A stretch of 61,674 bases of DNA, from contig CAJXUN010000027.1 in NCBI GenBank assembly GCA_913061475.1, positions 1 to 61,674 on the forward strand, written 5' to 3'. The notes below the pieces were generated by a model, which made no database searches, had not been told where the DNA came from, and saw only the letters and a program-made list of their open reading frames with translations. The position numbers and the translations under genes are program-made. How positions within the stretch are numbered: position 1 is the first letter of the stretch; each line of letters begins with the position of its first letter. The stretch is from an uncultured Colwellia sp. GTDB taxonomy: Bacteria; Pseudomonadota; Gammaproteobacteria; Enterobacterales; Alteromonadaceae. Of this stretch, positions 25,050 to 33,874 are shown piece after piece.

Positions 25050-27845
25050 TTATAAGCTACCTATAGCCGCAACCGCAACCGCAGAGTTATAAATTATCTG
25101 CGTTACTGCTGACCAAAGCGTTAAGCCATCTTTATATTCTAAATCTAGTGGTACAACAATAGTATCGCCTGGCGCTAATAGCTCACCTTGGCTTGTAAAC
25201 CAGTTATCATTGCTTGCTAATCGCACTGAACCGTCGGCTTTAATGACATAAATACGTTCATGATCAGCTCGTGTTTTTAAACCGCCAGATCTATCAATAT
25301 AGTCATCTAAGTTAAAGCCGGGTTTGTAAAGGTGTGAAGTGGCGTATTGTACTTCACCTATCACACTAATTGACTGTTTGGTTTTTGGAATATATAAAGT
25401 ATCACCGTTATCCAAACGAATATCTTCGATACCTTCACTCTCTAATACTTGAGGTAGGTCAATAACCAAACGGCCAACAGCTTCAGCTATATTTAGTTTA
25501 CTGATCAAGTCAGTTGATTCTGCAAGTTCAGCAACATCTTTTTTATCGTTGGTTAAGCTTATTTGTGCCGTTTCGCTTTCAAGCTGCGCTTTTAATTGTG
25601 CTATTTTTTCGCTTTCTTGCTTTTTTAATGCTGCGCGAGTGAAAATGGCGGCTGATGCATCAGCCTCTGAGGTTAAGCCACCAGCACGCGATATTATGTC
25701 ACTTAATTTTTCGCCTTTTTGTAAAGTGTAACTGCCGGGGAAAACCACTTCCCCCACCAATTTAATTTCTCGTTTTTCTTGCCATTCAGGAATACGCTTA
25801 ACATGCAAAGTATCAAGTGACTGTAGTAAAAAATCAGCATTAAGCTTGATGTTTTGATGGCTAATTTCAGCATTTTCAATGCCGTCATGACTAAAGCGCA
25901 CTAAATCAGCGTCAACCATGTAGCTTGATTCTTTTAAGCCGCCAGCTAAGTTAACTAACTCACTACTGGTCATGTTGACAACATACGGGTATTGCCCTGG
26001 AAAATGTACGTCACCGGTAATAGTGACTATGTTTTGCGCTAAGGTTTTATCTGCTTGCTGGCGCAATTCGATGATCAAATCTTTTAATAATTCAGTTCTC
26101 GGTTGATCTCGCTCGAATAAATACAGTTGATCTAACGCGGCTAAAGGTTTATCTAATGCTGCTTGGTTAGCTAAATCGAGGTAAAAAACTCGAGTATTTA
26201 ATTGCTGATTTTTTCTCGCTAGTAGGGCAAATTGGATTTCTGAGGTTTGCGTATAACCCATTCCGGCATTGAGTAAATCTTTAACGCTGGCATTTTCAGT
26301 TAATGGATAATCACCTGGGTTTCGTACTGCACCATGAATGCTTACTACCTTTGCTGCCTCTGCCAATTCGGTTTGTGTTTTAAGCACCTTTAGCAATGGT
26401 GCTAAACTTTCACTGCGGTTACTTTGTTTGTTAAACACATAAACAGTATCTTCAGCTTGTAAAACAAAGTCTGCTGACGGTTGTTGGTTTTTTATATATT
26501 GTGAATAATTGACGCTATAACTGCTGAGTTTGCCGGTGTTTGGATTTTTACGTGTCACTAGAATATATTCTAAGTCGGGTTGCGCTTTAAAATCGTTAAT
26601 ATTGGCAAGAATATCACTTAACTTACTGTTTTTATGCCAACCGTATATACCCGGGCGCTGCACATGGCCTTTTACGGTAATGCTGTGTTCTAGTGCTGAT
26701 AATACTGAGCCGACTTCGATTACATCACCATTTTTAACTTTGTTGTTCTGTTCAGTGTTGAGGTTAACACTGAGCACTGAACGTAAGCCGCTATCATTAA
26801 TACGTGCTATTTTGCCTACTTGTCCAAAAGCCGTTGCTGTTACACCACCGGCAAGTTTAATAACCTGATTGATATTTTGCTCATTTTTAAGCTCGTAAAT
26901 TGCCGGGCGACTGACTTCGCCTTTTATTCCTACCGTTTCACCTACGGTAGGAATAAAAACCACATCGCCGGCCATTAAGCTTACATCGCCAGAGGTATCG
27001 CCCGCTAATAACAGTTGATACAAATCTAGTGTTGCCACAACTTTGCCACGACGCTTAACTTGAATATTGCGTAGTGAACCAATTTCGTTAATACCACCAG
27101 CCGCATATATCGCTTGCGTTACTGTGGCTAATGAGCTTAACGTGTAAGAAGCGGCGCGATAGGCTTCGCCCAAAACAAATACACGAATTGAGCGTAACTC
27201 GCCCATTGAAATATTGCTTTTAACGCCAATTTTTCGTTCTTGAATAATGCTGTTGATTAAATTTTTAACGTCGCTAAAACTTTGTCCGGCTACGTTAATA
27301 GGGCCTAGCTGCGGAATATTGATATTGCCTTGACGATTTATCGTTAAGCTGTAAGAAACAGTCTCTTTACCATAAAGTTGAATTGATAAGCTGTCCCCTG
27401 GACCAACCTTATATTCCGAAGGAATAGGTACGTCAGAAACTGGCGCAAAAGTTGATGGTTCACCAGCAAATAAATCATAGCCAAAAGGCTTCAACTCAAG
27501 GGTATCTTCACTTGTAGTAAATTGTAAGCTATCGACTTCAACTGGTTGTTCTTCTTCGATGACTTGTTCTTCTGCTATAACTTGTTCATTTACCGCGTTA
27601 TCACGTGCGGGTACCAGCTCGTTTAACGATGGTGAATTTTGCTGTTTGTTATTTGCACTGCTATTGCCTAAAGCATTAATGGTAGATAAGTCTATTCCCA
27701 TGCTACTTGCTAACGCTTGTTGTTGGCTAGGAGATAATTGTTTGAATTGTTCAATTTGTGCTTGGCTTATTTCAGCAGACATTACATTGAACGTGCAAGT
27801 AATAAGAAATGATGCGAGTGTGAATTTGGTAAAAAGTAACTTCAT
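25050..27845 (-). CDS. Multi-SLBB polysaccharide export protein (Wza-like), copy 1
   Basis: This 931-residue envelope protein is predicted to carry the polysaccharide across the outer membrane. A signal peptide covers about residues 1-24 (cleavage near VMSA|E). There is no lipobox, unlike classical Wza. The Poly_export domain begins at about 145 (YKVGPGDSLSIQLYGKE) and contains GNINIPQLGPINVAG. It is followed by a long series of SLBB beta-grasp repeats (for example VFLPGSY-like units with SDIISRAGGL). The tail LTLWSAVTQIIYNSAVAVAA is a hydrophobic helix, possibly the membrane-spanning part. Classical Wza is about 380 residues, so this is an expanded form. It is a paralogue of the gene at 30555-33275. 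Confidence 0.88.
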   Translation of the reverse strand: MKLLFTKFTLASFLITCTFNVMSAEISQAQIEQFKQLSPSQQQALASSMGIDLSTINALGNSSANNKQQNSPSLNELVPARDNAVNEQVIAEEQVIEEEQPVEVDSLQFTTSEDTLELKPFGYDLFAGEPSTFAPVSDVPIPSEYKVGPGDSLSIQLYGKETVSYSLTINRQGNINIPQLGPINVAGQSFSDVKNLINSIIQERKIGVKSNISMGELRSIRVFVLGEAYRAASYTLSSLATVTQAIYAAGGINEIGSLRNIQVKRRGKVVATLDLYQLLLAGDTSGDVSLMAGDVVFIPTVGETVGIKGEVSRPAIYELKNEQNINQVIKLAGGVTATAFGQVGKIARINDSGLRSVLSVNLNTEQNNKVKNGDVIEVGSVLSALEHSITVKGHVQRPGIYGWHKNSKLSDILANINDFKAQPDLEYILVTRKNPNTGKLSSYSVNYSQYIKNQQPSADFVLQAEDTVYVFNKQSNRSESLAPLLKVLKTQTELAEAAKVVSIHGAVRNPGDYPLTENASVKDLLNAGMGYTQTSEIQFALLARKNQQLNTRVFYLDLANQAALDKPLAALDQLYLFERDQPRTELLKDLIIELRQQADKTLAQNIVTITGDVHFPGQYPYVVNMTSSELVNLAGGLKESSYMVDADLVRFSHDGIENAEISHQNIKLNADFLLQSLDTLHVKRIPEWQEKREIKLVGEVVFPGSYTLQKGEKLSDIISRAGGLTSEADASAAIFTRAALKKQESEKIAQLKAQLESETAQISLTNDKKDVAELAESTDLISKLNIAEAVGRLVIDLPQVLESEGIEDIRLDNGDTLYIPKTKQSISVIGEVQYATSHLYKPGFNLDDYIDRSGGLKTRADHERIYVIKADGSVRLASNDNWFTSQGELLAPGDTIVVPLDLEYKDGLTLWSAVTQIIYNSAVAVAAIGSL

Positions 27846-27953
27846 TTGTTTATATAACTTCTACTAATTAAGGTGTTCTAGTTTTAATTATTGGATAGTC
27901 AAATGAGCTTTAAAAACACTTAGGAGCTTTAATTATATCCATATAACAATAAG

Positions 27954-27990
27954 TTTAGGTATGAATTGCAATCTATAATTCATACCTAAA
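27954..27990. repeat. Strong 14-bp stem-loop between tviC-like gene and SLBB copy 1
   Basis: TTTAGGTATGAATT (27954-27967) pairs perfectly with AATTCATACCTAAA (27977-27990) around a nine-base loop. It lies 20 bases beyond the stop of the epimerase gene. On the minus strand it is followed by a T-rich but interrupted tract, so it may be a weak terminator or an RNA-stabilising hairpin. Confidence 0.5.
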
Positions 27991-28009
27991 AGCAGCGAAG
28001 AACAGTAGA

Positions 28010-29056
28010 CTAATTATTGCAGGTTGTCAAAAAATTAATATACCACGGCATGGCTTTATCGATACCTTGTTGAATGCGAAACTCTGGTTGGTAGCCAAGT
28101 AGAACTTTAGCTTTTGAAATATCCGCCTGCGAATGTCTTACGTCACCGGCTCTAAATTCTTGGTAAATTGCCGACTTTACATAACTAACCTCGTTAGCGC
28201 TTAATGAGGTTACTAGACTACTAAATAACTCGTTGAGGCTTGTTCTATCGCCAAGTGCGACATTGTAGACCTGATTTTTCCCTTCGTCATTCGCCGTTGC
28301 TGCCAAGATATTGGCTTGCACGGCATTTTCGACAAAACAGAAATCACGGCTAGTTTCTCCGTCACCATTGATAAATAAGTCTTGATTTTCAATCATAGCG
28401 GCTGTCCATTTTGGAATTACCGCAGCATAAGCACCATCTGGATCTTGACGTTTACCGAAAACATTAAAATATCGCAAGCCAGTAGCATTCAAACCATAGG
28501 TTTTATGAAATACATCGGCATATAGCTCATTAACATATTTCGTTACCGCATACGGTGATAATGGTTTACCAATATTTTCTTCCACTTTTGGTAATGCGGG
28601 ATGATCACCGTAAGTGGAACTTGACGCGGCATAAACAAAGGTACTGACTTTAGCGTTTTTTGCCGCGGTCAGCATATTAACAAAGCCGGTAATATTAGCC
28701 GAATTGGTTAAAATAGGATCGGCAATCGAGCGAGGGACAGAGCCTAAAGCGGCTTGGTGCAAAACATAATCAACGGTTAGCTTATTAAATGTTAGTGCTT
28801 TTTCGCAATCACTATAATCACGAATATCGCCTTTAATAAAGGAAAAGTTATGCCATTGCTCGCTACTCACTTGGCTTTGAACTTCATCTAAATTATGTTG
28901 GTGACCCGTAGCAAAGTTGTCTAGGCCAATGACTTTTTGATCTAGCAGTAATAATGTTTCTAACAAATTGGAGCCAATAAAACCCGCAACCCCAGTGACT
29001 AACCAAACTTTCGGTGTTTTTTTAAGTTGCTTTTTTATTTCATCGTACTTAGACAT
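28010..29056 (-). CDS. tviC: UDP-HexNAc (uronic acid) 4-epimerase, TviC/WbpP type
   Basis: This NAD-dependent extended SDR interconverts UDP-GlcNAc(A) and UDP-GalNAc(A). The translation [20 protein letters not shown], then GVAGFIG (22-28) and [15 protein letters not shown], closely follows Pseudomonas WbpP. Catalytic residues are in [10 protein letters not shown] and [13 protein letters not shown]. The [23 protein letters not shown] segment is typical. The frame has an earlier ATG at 29068, but a GGAAG ribosome site lies five bases from the ATG at 29056 and WbpP starts in the same way. It sits downstream of the dehydrogenase, so together they can make UDP-GalNAcA. Confidence 0.92.
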   Translation of the reverse strand: MSKYDEIKKQLKKTPKVWLVTGVAGFIGSNLLETLLLLDQKVIGLDNFATGHQHNLDEVQSQVSSEQWHNFSFIKGDIRDYSDCEKALTFNKLTVDYVLHQAALGSVPRSIADPILTNSANITGFVNMLTAAKNAKVSTFVYAASSSTYGDHPALPKVEENIGKPLSPYAVTKYVNELYADVFHKTYGLNATGLRYFNVFGKRQDPDGAYAAVIPKWTAAMIENQDLFINGDGETSRDFCFVENAVQANILAATANDEGKNQVYNVALGDRTSLNELFSSLVTSLSANEVSYVKSAIYQEFRAGDVRHSQADISKAKVLLGYQPEFRIQQGIDKAMPWYINFLTTCNN

Positions 29057-29102
29057 CATCACTTCCATTTTTTATTACTATTTAAAACAAACTACCCGTT
29101 TG

Positions 29103-29160
29103 AGCTGTCAGCTGCCTTTAAAGCAGCTGTATTTTTACTGATAGCTTAAAACTGACAGCT
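29103..29160. repeat. Nested inverted repeats between the dehydrogenase and epimerase genes
   Basis: An outer pair, AGCTGTCAG (29103-29111) and CTGACAGCT (29152-29160), encloses an inner hairpin, CAGCTGC (29109-29115) with GCAGCTG (29123-29129), which is followed by TATTTTT on the plus strand. The two pairings are mutually exclusive where they overlap at 29109-29111. Function is unknown; it could be an alternating RNA fold. Confidence 0.4.
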
Positions 29161-29182
29161 AATATATTCTTTTCACTCGTAT

Positions 29183-30463
29183 TCACAAGCGCATATCAAC
29201 TGACTCTTTTGGTAAAACATATTTTAAATCATAAAGTACATGATGCTCTTTGCCGAGCTTACGAATTTCATCAACACCTAAAGCTTTAAATTCATTGTGT
29301 GATACCGCTAAAATTATCGCATCATAATTGCCAGCATCAGGTTTCTCAGTCAAGCTTAAGTTGTATTCGTGTTCGGCTTGTTCGCTTGAACACCAAGGGT
29401 CAGTAATATCAACATTGATATTATATTCTTTAAGTTCGCTGACAATATCAACGATTTTGGTATTACGTAGGTCTGGGCAATTCTCTTTAAAAGTTAACCC
29501 CATTATTAGCACATTTGCGCCTTCTACTTGAATGCGCTTGTGTAACATATGTTTAACTAACTGAGAAACAACATAAGCTCCCATGCCATCATTTAAACGG
29601 CGTCCTGCCAGAATCATTTCAGGATGATAACCCACAGACTGTGCTTTATGAGTTAAATAATATGGGTCAACACCAATACAATGGCCGCCAACCAAACCTG
29701 GACGAAATGGCAAAAAGTTCCATTTGGTTCCCGCGGCCTCTAATACTTCTAACGTATCGATATTAAGTTTGTTAAAAATAATCGACAATTCGTTGATCAG
29801 TGCGATATTGACATCACGTTGGGTATTTTCAATTACTTTAGCGGCTTCTGCCACCTTAATAGAGCTCGCTTTATGTGTGCCGGCAGTAATAATTGAACGA
29901 TACAAATCATCAACAAATGTTGCAATTTCTGGCGTTGAACCAGAAGTGACTTTTAAAATATTAGTCACTCGGTGTTCTTTATCACCGGGGTTAATACGCT
30001 CGGGTGAATAACCGGCATAAAAGTCTTGGTTATAAGTTAAGCCGGATACTTTTTCGACAACAGGGATACATGCTTCTTCAGTAGCACCTGGGTAAACGGT
30101 TGATTCATAAATAATAATATCGTCTTTGCTAACCACTTTACCTAACATTTCACTGGCTTTTATCAATGGCGTTAAGTCTGGCTGTTTATGTTTATCGATA
30201 GGGGTTGGTACGGTAACAATATAAACATTAGCGCTTTGTAAATCGGCTACCTCGGACGAAAAACTCAACCCCGTAGTGTCAGCCAGTTCTGCGTCGCTAA
30301 CTTCAAGCGTACAATCTGTACCACTTTTCAATTCAGCAATACGCGTTTGGTTAATATCAAAGCCTAAAGTTTGATATTTTTTGCCAAACTCTACTGCCAA
30401 TGGTAAACCAACATAGCCTAAACCTATTATGGCTATTTTTACATCATTTAAGTCATGTATCAT
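29183..30463 (-). CDS. tviB: UDP-N-acetylhexosamine 6-dehydrogenase, TviB/WbpO type
   Basis: This enzyme oxidises C6 of a UDP-HexNAc with two NAD+ to give the uronic acid. It belongs to the UDP-glucose/GDP-mannose dehydrogenase family. The N-terminal Rossmann motif GLGYVGLP is at 14-21. [15 protein letters not shown] (83-98), [13 protein letters not shown], the central [18 protein letters not shown] and the catalytic Cys262 in [14 protein letters not shown] follow. The C-terminal NAD-related domain includes [14 protein letters not shown]. The residues match the TviB/WbpO subgroup and not the GlcUA-forming Ugd. It opens the uronic-acid branch used with the 4-epimerase next to it. Confidence 0.93.
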   Translation of the reverse strand: MIHDLNDVKIAIIGLGYVGLPLAVEFGKKYQTLGFDINQTRIAELKSGTDCTLEVSDAELADTTGLSFSSEVADLQSANVYIVTVPTPIDKHKQPDLTPLIKASEMLGKVVSKDDIIIYESTVYPGATEEACIPVVEKVSGLTYNQDFYAGYSPERINPGDKEHRVTNILKVTSGSTPEIATFVDDLYRSIITAGTHKASSIKVAEAAKVIENTQRDVNIALINELSIIFNKLNIDTLEVLEAAGTKWNFLPFRPGLVGGHCIGVDPYYLTHKAQSVGYHPEMILAGRRLNDGMGAYVVSQLVKHMLHKRIQVEGANVLIMGLTFKENCPDLRNTKIVDIVSELKEYNINVDITDPWCSSEQAEHEYNLSLTEKPDAGNYDAIILAVSHNEFKALGVDEIRKLGKEHHVLYDLKYVLPKESVDMRL

Positions 30464-30524
30464 TGTTAGAACCCTTGCCCTATGCTTGCTGATAATTTTA
30501 GTTATTATTGTTATTTTTTAATCG

Positions 30525-30557
30525 TAAGCAAGCTTTCGAATAACTAAAGCTTGCTTA
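30525..30557. repeat. 12-bp stem-loop overlapping the stop codon of SLBB copy 2
   Basis: TAAGCAAGCTTT (30525-30536) pairs with AAAGCTTGCTTA (30546-30557) around a nine-base loop, and the stop codon of the upstream gene is part of the stem. On the minus strand the stem is followed by an A-rich stretch, not a T-run, so it is unlikely to be a normal intrinsic terminator. It could protect the 3' end of a processed transcript. Confidence 0.45.
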
Positions 30558-33275
30558 AATACCGTTAATGGCTGCAACAGCGACGGCGGCATTATAAATA
30601 ATTTGTGTTGCTGTCGACCACAATGTTAGATCACTCATGTATTCAGAATCCAGCGGCACTACAATAGTATCGCCGGGTTGTAATGAAGTATCCGCTGTGC
30701 CTGCAAACCAGTTACTTTCTTCAACCATTTTAATACGACCGCTGGCTGAAATAACGTAAATACGCTCTGCGTCAGCACGCTTTTTGATACCGCCACTCTG
30801 TGCGATATAATCTTCAGCAGACATTGTTGCGTCATATAAATGCGATGATCCCACTTGCACTTGACCAATAACATTGATGGAGTTTTTCATGGTTGGTACA
30901 TAAAGCACGTCACCACCTTCAAGCAATACTTGTTCGCTTTTATTCGCGATAACGTCAGGTAAGTTGATCACTAAACGTCCGACTGGTTCTAAATTAGTAA
31001 TGTCTGCCAGTAATTTTTGCGCATCGTCATAATTCGCTGACGTGCCTTTTTCAGTTAATGACTTTGATGCCATTTCGATGCGTAAATCGCTAGCAAGTTT
31101 TACTAAGTTTTTTTGCTCTAATTCTTTGAGTTGCTTACGAGTAAATACTGAAGCGTCTGGATGAGCATACTTGGTTAATCCGCCAGCTTTAACAATTATC
31201 TCGGCCAACGTTTCACCGCGTCTAATGGTATATTTACCAGGGAAAACGAATTCGCCGCGCAGTTCAACCACATGGTTTTCGCTCCAAGCTGGAATTTTAT
31301 GCACGTTTAAACGATCTTTACTTTTTAACGAGATATTGGCTTGAGTGTCACCAGTTAACGCTGACTTTAAGTCAACATTTAATGACACTTTACTAGCACC
31401 ACGTTGAGTTAATACATTTCGGGTAATTTCAGCGCGCGCGAGGTAAGCAGATTCTTTCACGCCACCAGCTGCAGCTAATAAATCACGAACTTTGGCATTG
31501 TTAGCTAATGGATAAATACCTGGAAATTTAACTTGCCCGTCTACCTCAATAAGTTGAATAGGTTGACCTGATGCACCTTGTTGACGCAGCTTTCTCAACA
31601 CCGGTTCTAACAAGCGTTGACGAGAAAACAACGCCATTTCACGGATGCTAATTTCTTTGTCTAACGCGTTATTGGTAATTTCCACTAACGACTTATTGAC
31701 CAAACTTTCAGCGTCTTCATCAACGCTATCATTAAGCGCGATTCTTGAAGAGTGACCATCATACTTTTGCCAAAACGACTTTTCTTGGTAGCTGTTTTTC
31801 GCTTGTTCACGCTCTTTGGCAAACAATTGCTCTTGCGTGAATGCTAACTCGTCTAACGACAATGCTTCGTCAATTTGTTTGGTGACATTAGAAAAAACCA
31901 AAACTTTATCATTTGGCAACAAGGTTAAATTGTCGGCAGAGTCGACTTGCTTAACATCAAGTGCCTTTGCGAGATTAAATTGTAAAATTTCGATGTTTCT
32001 GGCTTGGTCCTTTTGTCGCACAACTAAGGCATAACTCAAGTCGGCATAAGGTAAAATATGAGAATTTAAATTGGGTAATAAATTCGCAATTTTTAGACCT
32101 TGCTGCCACTGATATTTACCAGGTCGTGTTACAGCACCAATAACGGTAATAGCTTGTTGATATACTCCTGAACTTTTAAGGACACGAATATAGTCGCCAC
32201 TTTGTAGCAACTGTTTACGCTCGCTTTGCTCAGTTAAATCAACATTAATAATGCTGCGCAGGCTATGCTTATTGTAACGTTCAACTGTAGTTGCTTGTGG
32301 GTAAGCTGACGGTAATAAACCTCCGGCCATTTCAATTATGGCATTATAGTCCTCATCGGCTTTTATTTCGTATATGGCTGGGCGTCTAACCTCGCCAAGT
32401 ATTGATACACTTCTACTTTGGCTTGGAATAAAAACCACATCCCCTGATTGCAATAAAATGTCACTGGAAGAGTCGCCATTAATAAGTAAATCATATAGAT
32501 CAACAGTTTGTACAATTTTACCGGCACGTTTTACTTCAATATTACGTAATGAGCCAATATCACTAACACCACCGGCGGCAAAAATTGCATGGGTGACGCT
32601 CGACAATGAACTTAAAGTATAGGGGCCAGGCTTATATGCATCGCCCAAGACAAAAATACGCATTGAACGTAATTCCGCTAAACTGACCACCACATTGACA
32701 CCAATAATGCTTTGCTTAATTCGTTCAGAAAGGAAGTTTTTCATTTCTGTAAATGCTAAACCCGCTATTTTCACCGGCCCGACATCAGGTATTAAAATAG
32801 TACCTTCTCGCGTAATAGGTAATATATGTTCGCTATTCTCTTTTCCGTATATTTGAATCGACAATTGGTCACCGACCCCTAAAATATAATGTTCAGGAAT
32901 CGCAATATCCATGGTTGGTGTGAACGTGCTTGGCGCATTGGCAAAAACGTCCATACCGAACCTTTCTAGCGGCCTAAATAATTCTGCATCGCTGTCAAAT
33001 AAAGAAGTGTCGGCTTGTTTATCGTCATTTAACTCGGAATTAGGTCTAGGAGAGACAGGTGTAACCGATGATTTTGTCGGCTGTTTACTAGTTGATATTT
33101 GTCCCATAACAGCATCTAAATCAACACCCATACTTTGCGCGAGCGCTTGCTGTTGAGCTTTAGGAAGACTTTTAAACTGTTCGATTTGTTGCTGACTAAT
33201 TTGTGAAAATGCCGCAGTAGAAGAAAGCGTATAAAAAACTAGTAGTGTTGCCAGTTGGCGCAGAAAATTAATCAT
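30555..33275 (-). CDS. Multi-SLBB polysaccharide export protein (Wza-like), copy 2
   Basis: This 906-residue paralogue of the protein at 25050-27845 is the first gene of the polysaccharide locus on the minus strand. A signal peptide spans about residues 1-24 (cleavage near AAFS|Q), without a lipobox. After cleavage both paralogues share ISQxQIEQFKxLxxxQQQAL and a Ser-Met-Gly motif. The Poly_export domain begins at about 130 (YILGVGDQLSIQIYGKE), followed by serial SLBB repeats and the same hydrophobic tail (LTLWSTATQIIYNAAVAVAA). A charged middle segment (about 470-520) is absent from the other copy. It would form or complete the outer-membrane route for the glycan. No Wzc kinase or Wzb phosphatase lies nearby. 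Confidence 0.88.
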   Translation of the reverse strand: MINFLRQLATLLVFYTLSSTAAFSQISQQQIEQFKSLPKAQQQALAQSMGVDLDAVMGQISTSKQPTKSSVTPVSPRPNSELNDDKQADTSLFDSDAELFRPLERFGMDVFANAPSTFTPTMDIAIPEHYILGVGDQLSIQIYGKENSEHILPITREGTILIPDVGPVKIAGLAFTEMKNFLSERIKQSIIGVNVVVSLAELRSMRIFVLGDAYKPGPYTLSSLSSVTHAIFAAGGVSDIGSLRNIEVKRAGKIVQTVDLYDLLINGDSSSDILLQSGDVVFIPSQSRSVSILGEVRRPAIYEIKADEDYNAIIEMAGGLLPSAYPQATTVERYNKHSLRSIINVDLTEQSERKQLLQSGDYIRVLKSSGVYQQAITVIGAVTRPGKYQWQQGLKIANLLPNLNSHILPYADLSYALVVRQKDQARNIEILQFNLAKALDVKQVDSADNLTLLPNDKVLVFSNVTKQIDEALSLDELAFTQEQLFAKEREQAKNSYQEKSFWQKYDGHSSRIALNDSVDEDAESLVNKSLVEITNNALDKEISIREMALFSRQRLLEPVLRKLRQQGASGQPIQLIEVDGQVKFPGIYPLANNAKVRDLLAAAGGVKESAYLARAEITRNVLTQRGASKVSLNVDLKSALTGDTQANISLKSKDRLNVHKIPAWSENHVVELRGEFVFPGKYTIRRGETLAEIIVKAGGLTKYAHPDASVFTRKQLKELEQKNLVKLASDLRIEMASKSLTEKGTSANYDDAQKLLADITNLEPVGRLVINLPDVIANKSEQVLLEGGDVLYVPTMKNSINVIGQVQVGSSHLYDATMSAEDYIAQSGGIKKRADAERIYVISASGRIKMVEESNWFAGTADTSLQPGDTIVVPLDSEYMSDLTLWSTATQIIYNAAVAVAAINGI

Positions 33276-33874
33276 TTGAACGTATTTATTCCTATATATA
33301 CGTGAATAAAACTTAAAACAAAACAGCGTGGAGTTTATCAGTTAGTGTACTGAGGTTAAAGTAACTTTTTATGCACAGTTTTAGTGATTTATGATTTAAC
33401 TAAATAATCACCAAAATAAAAAATAATTATGCTATTTATCAAAACGGTAATGTTTATTTAAAAATAGATTGCTCGCTATTATCCTCAACGTTAAAATTTA
33501 TGCCTTATAGTGAAAAACAACTAATCAGCGCGACGACAAAAGCCGAATGTCGTAATGTTAACGTTAAGATAGAGAGAAAAACCACTGACGTTCTAGTCTT
33601 TAGCTAACTAAATTGAATTTGTATATTTCTATTCAGTGAATAAAAGTGCTGATAAATACTACAAATGAAATATAAAAATCATATAACTTTCCACTCACTG
33701 CAGCAGAGATTAACCTGACATACTTGCCTTTCACGGCTAGCAAAGGTATAAAACGGGCTAGCTAAAGCTATTTAACACAATTTTGCTCAACAAATTGCCG
33801 CATTAACTAACAATGCAAATCAGCTAAATAATAATAATTATGATGTCGAGCATACTTTTTTAAGGAATTTTTAA
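33276..33874. other. 599-base divergent intergenic region
   Basis: This AT-rich stretch separates the polysaccharide locus (minus) from the peptide transporter (plus) and must hold promoters for both. I see no open frame of note. It contains an imperfect dyad (33384-33411) related to the one upstream of wzz, and an AAGGA ribosome site eight bases before the transporter ATG. I looked for a JUMPstart/ops element of RfaH-controlled loci and did not find one. No promoter can be placed with confidence. Confidence 0.6.

Noticed and set aside
28010-30463. Vi-antigen capsule locus, suggested by the tviB/tviC-like pair
   Set aside because: None of the other Vi genes is present. The same enzymes serve many O-antigens and capsules.
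33276-33874. JUMPstart/ops element for RfaH control of the polysaccharide locus
   Set aside because: No match to GGCGGTAG-type sequence was found on either strand.
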